This document shows positions 29,958 through 37,575 of a DNA stretch of 37,576 bases, piece after piece. This stretch comes from Verrucomicrobiota bacterium (lineage in GTDB: Bacteria; Verrucomicrobiota; Verrucomicrobiia; Limisphaerales; JACQFS01). Each line of letters opens with the position of its first letter. Position 1 is the first letter of the stretch. Under the pieces are notes generated by a model. The model worked only from the letters and a program-made list of their open reading frames with translations. It did no database searches and was not told the DNA's origin. The position numbers and the translations under genes are program-made. The stretch spans positions 1 through 37,576 of the forward strand of contig JACQFS010000077.1 in the NCBI GenBank assembly GCA_016199935.1, read 5' to 3'.

Positions 29958-30872
29958 ATGTATTCGCTGTCCACCTGCTGGAATTCGCACCGTCACACCG
30001 ACGGGCGCTCGATGCTCAACGAAGTAGCCGAGATGGGTTTCGAGTATGCCGAGTTGAGCCACGGCATCCGCATCAGCCTGCTCCCCGGCATCTACGACGC
30101 CGTGGACGCGGGCGAGATCAAGATTTCCACGCTCCACAATTTCTGTCCGCTCCCGATCGGCATCAACACGGCGGCGCCGAACATTTTCAAGTTCACCTCC
30201 GACAATCCCCGCGAGCGCGAGAACGCCTGGCGCCACACCATCAAAACGCTCGACACCGCCGTGCGCGTGAAGGCGCAGCTCGTCGTGCTGCACATGGGCA
30301 ACATCGACATGAAGGACTACGGCACGAAGCTCGAGGAGCTTTGCGACCGCGGCGAACGGCACACGCTCAAATACCAGAAGCTCCTCGCCGAGGCGGACCA
30401 GAAGCGTGAGCAAAAGAAGGAGCGGCCGGTCCAGCTCGCCTACGATTTCCTCACCCAGCTCATCCCCGAGGCCGAGTCGCGCGGACTGAAGCTAGGCATT
30501 GAGAATCGCGAGGCCGTCGAGGAAATCCCGCTCGACGGCGACTTCGCGCATTTCTTCCGCATCTTCCAGAGCAAGGCCGTCGGCTACTGGCACGACTGCG
30601 GCCACGCGCAGATCAAGGAGAACCTCGGCTTCCTCAACCACCCGCTTTTTCTCGAGGGCCTCTCCGACCGGCTCCTCGGCTTCCACATCCACGACGTGCG
30701 CCCGCCCGCCCGCGACCACTGCCCGCCCGGCACCGGCATGATTGATTTCAAGGCGCTCAAGCCCTTCGTGCGCCCCGACCACATCAAGGTCTTCGAACTC
30801 AGCCCCGGCGCCTCGCCCGACGACGCGCGCCGCGGCGTGGCCCACCTCAAGGCAATCTGGGGCGAAGGGTGA
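29958..30872 (+). CDS. Sugar phosphate isomerase/epimerase family TIM-barrel protein
   Basis: A 304-residue xylose-isomerase-like barrel. MYSLSTCWNSHRHTDG begins strand 1; metal-ligand positions appear in EYAELSHG, LKLGIENRE (glutamate), YWHDCGHAQ (Asp/His), FHIHDVR (His) and KVFELSP (Glu). This set is typical of divalent-metal sugar isomerases, epimerases and AP-endonuclease-family-2 folds. Substrate unknown. ATG 29958 is used; a TTG at 29952 lies in the rpsU terminator T-tract and is unlikely. The stop codon overlaps the GTG start of the next gene, so the two are co-translated. Position right behind a terminator suggests low basal expression. Confidence 0.87.
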   Translation: MYSLSTCWNSHRHTDGRSMLNEVAEMGFEYAELSHGIRISLLPGIYDAVDAGEIKISTLHNFCPLPIGINTAAPNIFKFTSDNPRERENAWRHTIKTLDTAVRVKAQLVVLHMGNIDMKDYGTKLEELCDRGERHTLKYQKLLAEADQKREQKKERPVQLAYDFLTQLIPEAESRGLKLGIENREAVEEIPLDGDFAHFFRIFQSKAVGYWHDCGHAQIKENLGFLNHPLFLEGLSDRLLGFHIHDVRPPARDHCPPGTGMIDFKALKPFVRPDHIKVFELSPGASPDDARRGVAHLKAIWGEG

Positions 30873-31975
30873 ACTCGCCGAAGAAAATCCTCGGCCTCGT
30901 CGCGCGGCTCGTCATCTGCGGCCTGCTGCTGTTCTGGATTTTCAACACCATCTTCCTCAAGGAAGGCCGCAAGGTCGTCGAGCGCGACGGCGGTGCGTGG
31001 GAAAAACTTTCGCGCACCGAACAATGGCACGCCGCGTGGACCCACGGGCCGGTCGAGTTGCGCGCCAGTCTGGGAAATGTCCAGCGCGGCCACATCGCTT
31101 TTTCCTTCGTGCTCGTCGGCGGAACGATCCTCCTCGGCGTCGCGCGGTGGCAGATGGTCCTGCGCGTGCAGGGGCTGGCGCTCCCTTTCGCGCGCGCACT
31201 GAAGATCACGCTGGTCGCGCAATTTTTTAATTCCTTCCTCCTCGGCTCCACCGGCGGCGATCTCGTGAAGGCCTACTACACCGCGCGCGAAACGCATCAC
31301 CGCAAGACCGAGGGCGTCACCACCGTGTTCATTGACCGCCTCATCGGCCTCGGCTCGATGCTCGTCTTCGCGTGCGTGATGATGATCCCGAACTGGGCGC
31401 TGATGCGGGAACACGAGCGGCTCGCGGCGCTGTCGGCGTTCGTCTTCGTTATGGCCGCGGGCTGCGTGAGTGTGCTGGTGCTCGCGTTCTGGGGCGGCCT
31501 CTCGCGGCTCTGGCCCGGCGCGCGTCCCCTGCTCCGCCGCCTGCCCAAGGGCGCGCATCTCGAACGCTCGCTCGACGCCTGCCGCCACTTCGGACGCGAT
31601 GGCGGTTTTTTGCTCAAGGCCACCGCGCTCTCGATGCTCGTGAATCTCCTCTGCGTCTGGCAGATGTCCGTGCTCGCCGCCGGGCTTGGCGCGAAAATCT
31701 CCTTCGTCTCGCTGCTCGTCATCGTGCCGATGATCATCTGCATCGCCTCGCTGCCGATCACGCCGAGCGGCCTCGGCGTGCGCGAGAACCTCTGGGTCTG
31801 GATGCTCGCGGTGCCGGAGATCGCCGTCCCAGCCACCGACGCGCTGACGCTTTCGCTGCTGATGTTCGCCGGCGGCCTCTTCTGGAGCCTGGTCGGCGGC
31901 GTGGTTTATCTGTTCGTGAAAGACCGCGAGCACCTCGAGGAAGTCACGCACGGAGACAGCGACGATGCCGCATAG
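30869..31975 (+). CDS. Lysylphosphatidylglycerol synthase TM-region / flippase-like membrane protein
   Basis: A 368-residue polytopic membrane protein with about eight hydrophobic helices, no soluble synthetase domain, and the family blocks RWQMVLRVQGL, FFNSFLLGSTGGDLVKAYY (core GSTGGD), VFIDRLIGL, and a late PITPSGLGVRENLWVWML. This is the UPF0104/YbhN type, relatives of the lipid-flipping half of MprF and of dolichol- or polyprenyl-linked glycan enzymes. Likely role: moving or modifying a membrane lipid. Its GTG start overlaps the stop of the isomerase gene (GTGA), indicating tight coupling, though the logic of the pair is unclear. Confidence 0.88.
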   Translation: MNSPKKILGLVARLVICGLLLFWIFNTIFLKEGRKVVERDGGAWEKLSRTEQWHAAWTHGPVELRASLGNVQRGHIAFSFVLVGGTILLGVARWQMVLRVQGLALPFARALKITLVAQFFNSFLLGSTGGDLVKAYYTARETHHRKTEGVTTVFIDRLIGLGSMLVFACVMMIPNWALMREHERLAALSAFVFVMAAGCVSVLVLAFWGGLSRLWPGARPLLRRLPKGAHLERSLDACRHFGRDGGFLLKATALSMLVNLLCVWQMSVLAAGLGAKISFVSLLVIVPMIICIASLPITPSGLGVRENLWVWMLAVPEIAVPATDALTLSLLMFAGGLFWSLVGGVVYLFVKDREHLEEVTHGDSDDAA

Positions 31976-32122
31976 CTGATGCCGAAGCAGGCCGGCACGG
32001 TCGCCCGCCAAATAATACGTGTAGGTATTAAATGGTTGCTTTCGGTTTCGCCGTGCGGAATAGTCCGCCGTCGCAACCCGCCGTTGCACCGGTTACGCTC
32101 CGGCGGCTGCGGTGCCTGACTG

Positions 32123-33298
32123 ATGAATCGCGCGCACACAAACTTCCGGGCGCTTCCGCTGCTGATCGCAGCGCTGCTCACCGGCTTTTCCCTGAACGTC
32201 CCCGCGGCTGACAAGTCTCAACCCGCCGGCCCCGTCGCCACCGAAAATTCCTGGCCGATGTTTCGCGGCAATCCCTCCCTCACTGGCGTCGCGCCCGGCA
32301 AGCTCGCCGACAAGCTTTCTTTGCTCTGGACCTTCAAGACCGGTGGGCCGACCAAATCCTCTGCCGCCATTGCGGATGGAAAAGTCTTCATCGGCGGCGA
32401 CGACCAGAAAGTCTACGCGCTCGATTTTGCCACTGGCACAAAAGTTTGGGAGTTCAAGACCGAAGGGCCGATTGAATCCTCGCCGCTCGTGCTGGGCGCG
32501 ACCGTTTATATCGGTTCCGGCGACGGGAAGGTCTATGCGCTCTCGGCGAAGGACGGAACGAAGCTCTGGGAGTTCAAGACCGAGGACAAAATTCTCGGCG
32601 CGCCCAACTGGGTGAAGTCCGACAAGGACGGCAGGATGGCCATCCTCGTCGGCAGCTACGATTTCAAGCTCTACTCGCTCGACGCGGCGACCGGGAAATC
32701 GAACTGGGTTTACGAGACCGGCAATTATATCAACGGCTCGCCCGCCGTGCTCGACGCCATCACCGTCTTCGGCGGGTGCGACGCGGTGCTGCACGTCGTC
32801 AACATCCAGACCGGCGAGAAGGTGAAGGAGATTGACGGCGGCGCCTACATCGCCGGCTCGGTCGCGCTCGCGGACAACCGCGCCTACTACGGCCACTACG
32901 AGAACGAATTTCTCTGCGTGGACCTGCTCAAGGAAAAGACCGCGTGGACTTTCAAGGACCGCGCGTTTCCGTTCTTCGCCTCGCCGGCGGTCATCGGCGA
33001 CAAGGTCATCATCGGCGGGCGCGACAAACGCGTGCGCGCGCTCAACCGCGCCAGCGGCAAGGAAGTCTGGTCGTTCCCCACACAGGGCAAGGTGGACAGC
33101 TCGCCGGTGGTCGTGGACGGCAAAGTGGTCGTCGGCTCGGAGGACGGGCGGCTCTACATGCTCTCGCTCAAGGACGGCAAGGAGCTGTGGAGCCACGAAA
33201 TCGGCCAGGGCCTGACCAGTTCGCCGGCGGTCGCGAGTGGCAAAGTCGTCATCGGCTCGGAGGATGGGAGCGTGTATTGTTTTGGGGTGAAGAAATGA
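32123..33298 (+). CDS. Secreted PQQ-type (BamB-like) beta-propeller protein
   Basis: A 391-residue exported propeller. The signal peptide (residues 1-29, LPLLIAALLTGFSLNVPAA) is followed by SWPMFRGNPSLTGVAPGKL, the usual opening of this family. Then come six to seven blades of the form GKVFIGGDDQKVYALD.ATG.KVWEFKT, the quinoprotein-repeat pattern with W and A-T-G turns. No dehydrogenase residues are evident, so it is probably a scaffold or binding protein rather than a PQQ enzyme. The last base pairs overlap the next gene (ATGA). Its neighbours in the overlapping run are functionally unrelated, so the coupling may be incidental. Confidence 0.88.
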   Translation: MNRAHTNFRALPLLIAALLTGFSLNVPAADKSQPAGPVATENSWPMFRGNPSLTGVAPGKLADKLSLLWTFKTGGPTKSSAAIADGKVFIGGDDQKVYALDFATGTKVWEFKTEGPIESSPLVLGATVYIGSGDGKVYALSAKDGTKLWEFKTEDKILGAPNWVKSDKDGRMAILVGSYDFKLYSLDAATGKSNWVYETGNYINGSPAVLDAITVFGGCDAVLHVVNIQTGEKVKEIDGGAYIAGSVALADNRAYYGHYENEFLCVDLLKEKTAWTFKDRAFPFFASPAVIGDKVIIGGRDKRVRALNRASGKEVWSFPTQGKVDSSPVVVDGKVVVGSEDGRLYMLSLKDGKELWSHEIGQGLTSSPAVASGKVVIGSEDGSVYCFGVKK

Positions 33299-33498
33299 AA
33301 CCTGAATCCGCACTCGACGCCCAAATTGAACGCTATCGCCAGATGACCGGCGAGGAGCGGCTCGCCATCGGCTTCCGCTTGCATGAATTGTCCTGCGACG
33401 TGGCGCGCGAAGGCATCCGCGCACAATTCCCCAAAGCGACGGCCGAGGAAGTTGAGCGGCGACTCCAGGAACGCATCCGCCTTTCGTATGCCGCATGA
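33295..33498 (+). CDS. Small helical protein paired with nucleotidyltransferase (67 aa)
   Basis: A 67-residue protein, MKPESALDAQIERYRQMTGEERLAIGF, then RLHELSCDVAREGIRAQFP and KATAEEVERRLQERIRLSY. It is strongly helical, amphipathic and without signal or metal motifs. Its ATG overlaps the propeller stop (ATGA) and its stop overlaps the start of the nucleotidyltransferase (ATGA), so all three are translationally coupled. Small helical proteins of this type commonly sit just upstream of stand-alone nucleotidyltransferase genes; the pair resembles a toxin-antitoxin-like or regulatory module. This is inferred from layout only. Confidence 0.7.
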   Translation: MKPESALDAQIERYRQMTGEERLAIGFRLHELSCDVAREGIRAQFPKATAEEVERRLQERIRLSYAA

Positions 33499-34064
33499 AC
33501 GAGCAGCAGCTACTCACCGATTGCCTGGTGCGGCTCAACCGCGACGGCCTCGGCTACATGGTGACCGGCTCGATGGCCAGCAACTTCTGGGGCATCCCGC
33601 GCTCGACGCATGACCTCGATTTCGTCATCCAGCTTCCGCCGTCCGCAGTGCCGCAAATGGTCGCGGCCTTTGCGGGAGATTTCTTCATTGATGAACCGGC
33701 GGTGCGCGCCGCGTTTCGGCCACCCTATCAGTTCAATGCGATTGACCAGCGCTCCAGCCTCAAGGTGGACTTCTGGCTGCCCAGTGGCGCGCCGTTCGAG
33801 CGCGAAATGTTTCAGCGCCGCCAATCCCGCACGCTCTTCGGCGTGCCGGCGTGGATTGCCACGGCGGAGGATGTCATTCTCCACAAACTTTACTGGGACA
33901 AGCTCACGCCGTCCGAGCGGCAGCGCGGCGATGCGGCGGGCGTGTTTGCCGTTCAACGCGACGTCCTCGACCGCGCGTATCTGCAACATTGGGCCGCCGA
34001 GCTTGGCGTTCAATCCACGTTCAACCTGCTTCTTGAAGGCAAACTGAAGCCCAAATCCACATGA
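33495..34064 (+). CDS. Nucleotidyltransferase-fold protein (MNT/DUF6036-like)
   Basis: A 189-residue protein with the minimal nucleotidyltransferase signature: YMVTGSMASNFWGIPRSTHDLDFVIQL gives the Gly-Ser (25-26) and Asp-x-Asp (40, 42) of the polymerase-beta-like superfamily. The third acidic residue is probably Asp in SLKVDFWLP. A later ATAEDVILHKLYWDKL segment is typical of such stand-alone enzymes. It may modify a tRNA or protein, or be an antitoxin-type partner; no substrate can be given. It follows a coupled 67-residue protein and its stop overlaps the radical SAM start. Alternative: part of an abortive-infection AbiE-like pair. Confidence 0.78.
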   Translation: MNEQQLLTDCLVRLNRDGLGYMVTGSMASNFWGIPRSTHDLDFVIQLPPSAVPQMVAAFAGDFFIDEPAVRAAFRPPYQFNAIDQRSSLKVDFWLPSGAPFEREMFQRRQSRTLFGVPAWIATAEDVILHKLYWDKLTPSERQRGDAAGVFAVQRDVLDRAYLQHWAAELGVQSTFNLLLEGKLKPKST

Positions 34065-35410
34065 GCACCGTCACCATCGCCCCCGCGCCGAAGACCGCCG
34101 GACCGCCGATTCACCACGAAACCAAGGCGGGCAATTACTTCGTCGCCAACTATCCGCCGTTCGCGTTCTGGAAGCCGGAATACGTCTCCGAGTTTCAGAA
34201 GGCCATCGAACAGCCGCCGCGGCCCGGCGTGCCGCTGGGCGTTTACATGCACATTCCGTTTTGCCGGAAGCGCTGCCACTTCTGCTACTTCAAGGTCTAT
34301 ACCGACAAGGATTCGTCCGAGATCAAGGACTACATCGAGACGGCGCTGGCGGAATTGGAGTTCTACGCGAAGAAGCCGTTCGTCGGCGGGCGCAAGGCGA
34401 GCGTGGTGTATTTCGGCGGCGGCACGCCGAGTTATCTTTCCGAGAAGCAGCTCCATCATCTCGCCGACGGCATGAAGCGCCTCATCCCGTGGGACGGCGC
34501 GGAGGAAGTCACCTTCGAGTGTGAGCCGGGCACGCTCACGGATCACAAGCTTGCGGCCATCCGGGACATCGGCGTCACGCGGCTCTCGCTCGGCGTGGAA
34601 AATTTCAACGACCACATCCTCGACATCAACGGCCGCGCGCATCGCAGCAAGGAAATCGCGCGCGCCTACGGTTACGCGCGCGAGCTGGGCTTCCCGCAGA
34701 TCAACATTGATCTCATCGCCGGCATGGTCGAGGAGACCGAGGAGAACTGGCGCGATTGTGTGGCCAAGACCATCGCGATGTCGCCCGACTCGGTGACGAT
34801 CTACCAGATGGAGATTCCCTACAACACGACCATCTACCAGCGCATGAAGGCCGAGGGCAAACTCGTCGCGCCCGTGGCGGATTGGGAGACGAAGCGCGCG
34901 TGGGTCGCCTACGCCTTCGCGGAAATGGAGAAGGCCGGCTACACCGTCAACAGCACTTGCACCGTGGTGAAGGACCCGGCGAAGACGAAGTTCATCTATC
35001 GCGAGCGGCTCTTCACCGGCGCGGATTTGCTTTCGCTCGGCGTGGCGAGCTTCGGGCACATCAGCGGCGTGCATTACCAGAATCAGCACGAGTTCGCGCC
35101 CTATGTGGAGGCGATTCACGCTGGACGCTCGCCCGTCTATCGCGCCTACCGCACGAGCAAGGACGAGGAGTTGATCCGCGAGTTCATCCTGCCGCTGAAA
35201 CTCGGCGCAGTGAAGGCGAGCCATTACATCCAGCGTTTCGGCGTGGACCCGCGCGTGCGTTTCGCCCCCGCGCTGCAACGCCTCAAGGACTGGGGCTACC
35301 TGACCGTGGACGGCGACGACCTCCGCCTCAACCGCGACGGCCTGCTGCAAGTGGACCGCCTGCTGCACGAGTTCTTTTTGCCGGAGCATGAGACGGGGCG
35401 ATACGCGTGA
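34061..35410 (+). CDS. Radical SAM coproporphyrinogen III oxidase-like enzyme (HemW/HemN-type)
   Basis: A 449-residue radical SAM protein. The 4Fe-4S motif HIPFCRKRCHFCYFK gives Cys68, Cys72 and Cys75 (CX3CX2C), as in HemN/HemW, where CYF (rather than CxY) follows. VVYFGGGTPSYLS, VTFECEPGTLTDHKL, RLSLGVENFNDHIL and INIDLIAGMVEETEENW are the SAM- and barrel-defining blocks; a HemN-C-like C-terminal part follows (RTSKDEELIREFILPLK). It could be a HemW-like heme chaperone, a heme oxidase or a methyltransferase/cyclase of another pathway. ATGA overlap with the upstream nucleotidyltransferase; a UbiC-like gene starts 1 bp after its stop codon. See the pathway finding. Confidence 0.85.
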   Translation: MSTVTIAPAPKTAGPPIHHETKAGNYFVANYPPFAFWKPEYVSEFQKAIEQPPRPGVPLGVYMHIPFCRKRCHFCYFKVYTDKDSSEIKDYIETALAELEFYAKKPFVGGRKASVVYFGGGTPSYLSEKQLHHLADGMKRLIPWDGAEEVTFECEPGTLTDHKLAAIRDIGVTRLSLGVENFNDHILDINGRAHRSKEIARAYGYARELGFPQINIDLIAGMVEETEENWRDCVAKTIAMSPDSVTIYQMEIPYNTTIYQRMKAEGKLVAPVADWETKRAWVAYAFAEMEKAGYTVNSTCTVVKDPAKTKFIYRERLFTGADLLSLGVASFGHISGVHYQNQHEFAPYVEAIHAGRSPVYRAYRTSKDEELIREFILPLKLGAVKASHYIQRFGVDPRVRFAPALQRLKDWGYLTVDGDDLRLNRDGLLQVDRLLHEFFLPEHETGRYA

Positions 35411-35411
35411 G

Positions 35412-35996
35412 ATGAGCACACCCGCCACATCCAATTCACGCCCAATGCCGACGGCCTTGCCCATCGCGTATCCGCTGGACGATTTCTATGCGCAGCAAGG
35501 CTTGGTGTTGCCGCCCATCGAGGCGGTCGAGGGCAAGGATGTGCCGGAGCCTTATCGGTCGCTGCTCGTCCACGCGGATGACATGACGCCGACGCTGGAG
35601 AAATTTCACGGCGACAAGATTCACATTCGCGTCATGCGCCGCCAGCAGCGGGACGACTTTTATTTCCGCGAAGTCGTGCTCGTGGTCGATGCGGACGAGC
35701 GACCGGTGGAGTTCGGTGCCATCAAGATGAACCTCACCCTCTTCTCGTCCGCCGCGCGCAAGCTCATCCTCGAAGAGCGCGAGCCGCTCGGCCACATCCT
35801 GCGCGATTGTGCGGTGGCGCACGCCAGCCGGCCCAAGGCGTATCTGCGCGTCGAGTCCGACCCGCTCATCAACGAGGCGCTGAAGCTGACGGGCAAGCAC
35901 ACGCTCTACGGCCGGCGCAACACGCATTTCGACACGCAAAATCGCCCGCTGGCGGAGATCGTGGAAATCCTGCCGCCGGAACCGGCGAAGATTTAA
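35412..35996 (+). CDS. Chorismate-lyase-fold (UbiC-like) protein
   Basis: A 194-residue protein from ATG 35412. The middle (about 50-170) looks like the UbiC/UTRA fold: RSLLVHADDMTPTLEKFHGDKIHIRVMRRQQRDDFYFREVVLVVD, then PVEFGAIKMNLTLFSSAARKLILEEREPLGHIL, and a C-terminal LTGKHTLYGRRNTHFDTQNRPLAEIVEILPP. In UbiC, an arginine in a VLxR/REVxL strand and a glycine-leucine turn (PLG) bind 4-hydroxybenzoate; both have counterparts here (FREVVL, EPLGHIL). It may release 4-hydroxybenzoate from chorismate or bind an aromatic acid. It starts 1 bp after the radical SAM stop, so an operon is likely. Function tentative. Confidence 0.6.
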   Translation: MSTPATSNSRPMPTALPIAYPLDDFYAQQGLVLPPIEAVEGKDVPEPYRSLLVHADDMTPTLEKFHGDKIHIRVMRRQQRDDFYFREVVLVVDADERPVEFGAIKMNLTLFSSAARKLILEEREPLGHILRDCAVAHASRPKAYLRVESDPLINEALKLTGKHTLYGRRNTHFDTQNRPLAEIVEILPPEPAKI

Positions 35997-35997
35997 T

Positions 35998-36095
35998 TAG
36001 CCACGGATGAAACACGGATTGAACACGGATCAAAATCGGGAGCACCGGATGAGTATTCTCCATCCGTGTTTCTTCCGTGTTCAATCCGTGGCTAA
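35998..36095. repeat. CACGGAT-word inverted repeat, copy 2
   Basis: Left arm 35998-36030 (gccacggatgaaacacgg...) and right arm 36062-36095 pair nearly throughout, the mismatches being where the words gaaacacgg and attgaacacgg are swapped. It lies between the UbiC-like and halogenase-like genes and ends 11 bp before the halogenase GTG. A spurious GTG start at 36077 lies inside it. Confidence 0.9.
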
Positions 36096-36106
36096 AAGCG
36101 ACTGAC

Positions 36107-37483
36107 GTGAAAACTGACTTCGACGTTCTGATTATCGGCGCCGGCCCGGCGGGTTGCTCGGCGGCGAGCATTCTGGCGGAGCTGGGCCATCGCGTGCTCG
36201 TGCTCGAGCGCGAGAAGTTCCCGCGCTACCACATCGGCGAGTCGCTCATCCCGTTCTGCTACGGCCCGATGGAACGCCTCGGCCTGATCCCGAAGATGAA
36301 GACTTCGTGCTTTCAGAAAAAGTTCAGCGTCCAGTTCGTGCAGCCCAACGGCAAGGCGAGCCAGCCGTTTTATTTCTTCAACCGCTACGACCGCGAAACG
36401 ATCGCCTCCACGTGGCAGGTGTTGCGCAGCGAGTTCGACGTGATGCTCATGCAACACGCACGCGACCGCGGTGCCGAGATCATCGAGGAAATTTCCGTGA
36501 AGGAATTACTCCGCGAAGATGGTAGCAGCCGACGTGAGGAAGCTTACTCTTCAAATGCGGAGTGCAGAATGCGGAATACGGAATCTAGTCAGAGCCTCCT
36601 CACGTCGGCTGCCAACGGTCGCGTGGTCGGCGTGCGCGCGCAGAAAAAATCCGGCGAAGTCGTCGAGCTTCGCGCGCCGATAACGCTCGATTGCACGGGC
36701 AAGGAAAGCTTCACCGCCGTGCGCAACGGCTGGCGGATGAAGGATCCGTATCTCAACAAGGTCGCCGTGTGGACTTACTACAAAGGCTCCAAGCGCGAGC
36801 CGGGCATCGACGAAGGACAGACGACCGTCGCGATGATTCCCGACAAGGGTTGGTTCTGGCACATCCCGCAGCACAACGACATGGTGAGCGTTGGAGTCGT
36901 GGCTGAAGGAAAGTATCTCGCGCGCGGAGGCATCAAGGATCCGGAGACGATCTTCCACCGCGAGGTGGAAGAGAACCTCTGGATCAAGGATCGCCTCAGC
37001 GTCGGCCAGTCCACCGGCGAATATTTCCTCACTAGCGAATACAGTTTCCACGCGCGCCATTGCGGCAGCGAGGGTCTGCTGCTGGTGGGCGACGCGTTTT
37101 GTTTTCTCGATCCCGTGTTCAGCAGCGGCCTCATGCTCGCGCTCAAGAGCGGCGTGATGGCCGCGGATGCCGTCCATGACGCGCTCGTCGCCCGAGATTT
37201 CTCCCCGGCGCGTTTTGCGAATTACGCATCGTCGCTCCGCGCCGGCATCGAGAACATGCGCAAGCTCGTCTACGCGTTCTACGATCCGAATTTTTCTTTC
37301 AAGGAGGTCATCGCGAAATATCCCGACGCCGCGGGTGACATCACCGACTGCCTCAGCGGCGACGTGAACAAGGATTTGAGCCGCCTGTGGAAATGGGTCG
37401 CCGAGTTCGCACCGCTGCCGGAGGAGCTGCCCGTCGGCCAACCGTTGATGGGGTCGCGCGTTTTGCACCCGCCTCCAATTTAG
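36107..37483 (+). CDS. FAD-dependent oxidoreductase, tryptophan-halogenase-like
   Basis: A 458-residue flavoprotein. DVLIIGAGPAGCSAASILAELG is the FAD Rossmann motif, followed by REKFPRYHIGESLIPF. GWFWHIPQ (about 248-255) matches the WxWxIP signature of flavin-dependent halogenases, and LLLVGDAFCFLDPVFSSGLMLALKSG is the second FAD block. The family also includes related monooxygenases and reductases, so halogenation is likely but not certain. GTG 36107 is used; upstream codons to 36077 translate a repeat. A 94-bp inverted-repeat insert (36522-36615) adds about 31 residues (SSRREEAYSSNAECRMRNTE...) in a surface position between REDG and NGRVVGVRA, without breaking the frame. The stop codon is formed by a third repeat. 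Confidence 0.87.
   Translation: MKTDFDVLIIGAGPAGCSAASILAELGHRVLVLEREKFPRYHIGESLIPFCYGPMERLGLIPKMKTSCFQKKFSVQFVQPNGKASQPFYFFNRYDRETIASTWQVLRSEFDVMLMQHARDRGAEIIEEISVKELLREDGSSRREEAYSSNAECRMRNTESSQSLLTSAANGRVVGVRAQKKSGEVVELRAPITLDCTGKESFTAVRNGWRMKDPYLNKVAVWTYYKGSKREPGIDEGQTTVAMIPDKGWFWHIPQHNDMVSVGVVAEGKYLARGGIKDPETIFHREVEENLWIKDRLSVGQSTGEYFLTSEYSFHARHCGSEGLLLVGDAFCFLDPVFSSGLMLALKSGVMAADAVHDALVARDFSPARFANYASSLRAGIENMRKLVYAFYDPNFSFKEVIAKYPDAAGDITDCLSGDVNKDLSRLWKWVAEFAPLPEELPVGQPLMGSRVLHPPPI
36522..36615. repeat. Inverted-repeat element inside the halogenase-like gene (GCCGACGTGAGGA type)
   Basis: Left arm 36522-36545 and right arm 36592-36615 share an exact CAGCCGACGTGAGGA core (15 bp) and pair over about 20 of 24 positions. 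The 46-nt centre (aaatgcggagtgcagaatgc...) matches the centre of mfd copy C. Removing the element restores an ordinary REDG-RVVGVRA junction in the protein. Confidence 0.88.
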
Positions 37484-37575
37484 GCCACGGATGAAACACG
37501 GATTGAACACAGATAAAGACGGCGCGCGAGTTCTCGGCATTTCCGTGTTTCATCTGTGTTTCATCCGTGGCTAAA
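37480..37575. repeat. CACGGAT-word inverted repeat, copy 3
   Basis: Left arm 37480-37513 (taggccacggatgaaacacgg...) and right arm about 37543-37575 (...catctgtgtttcatccgtgg) pair across most positions. The TAG stop of the halogenase-like gene is the first codon-sized word of the element. It runs to the window edge. Confidence 0.88.

Noticed and set aside
34010-35464. 484-codon minus-strand open frame
   Set aside because: Complementary to the radical SAM gene, whose CX3CX2C and SAM motifs are clear; the minus-strand translation has no fold-like features.
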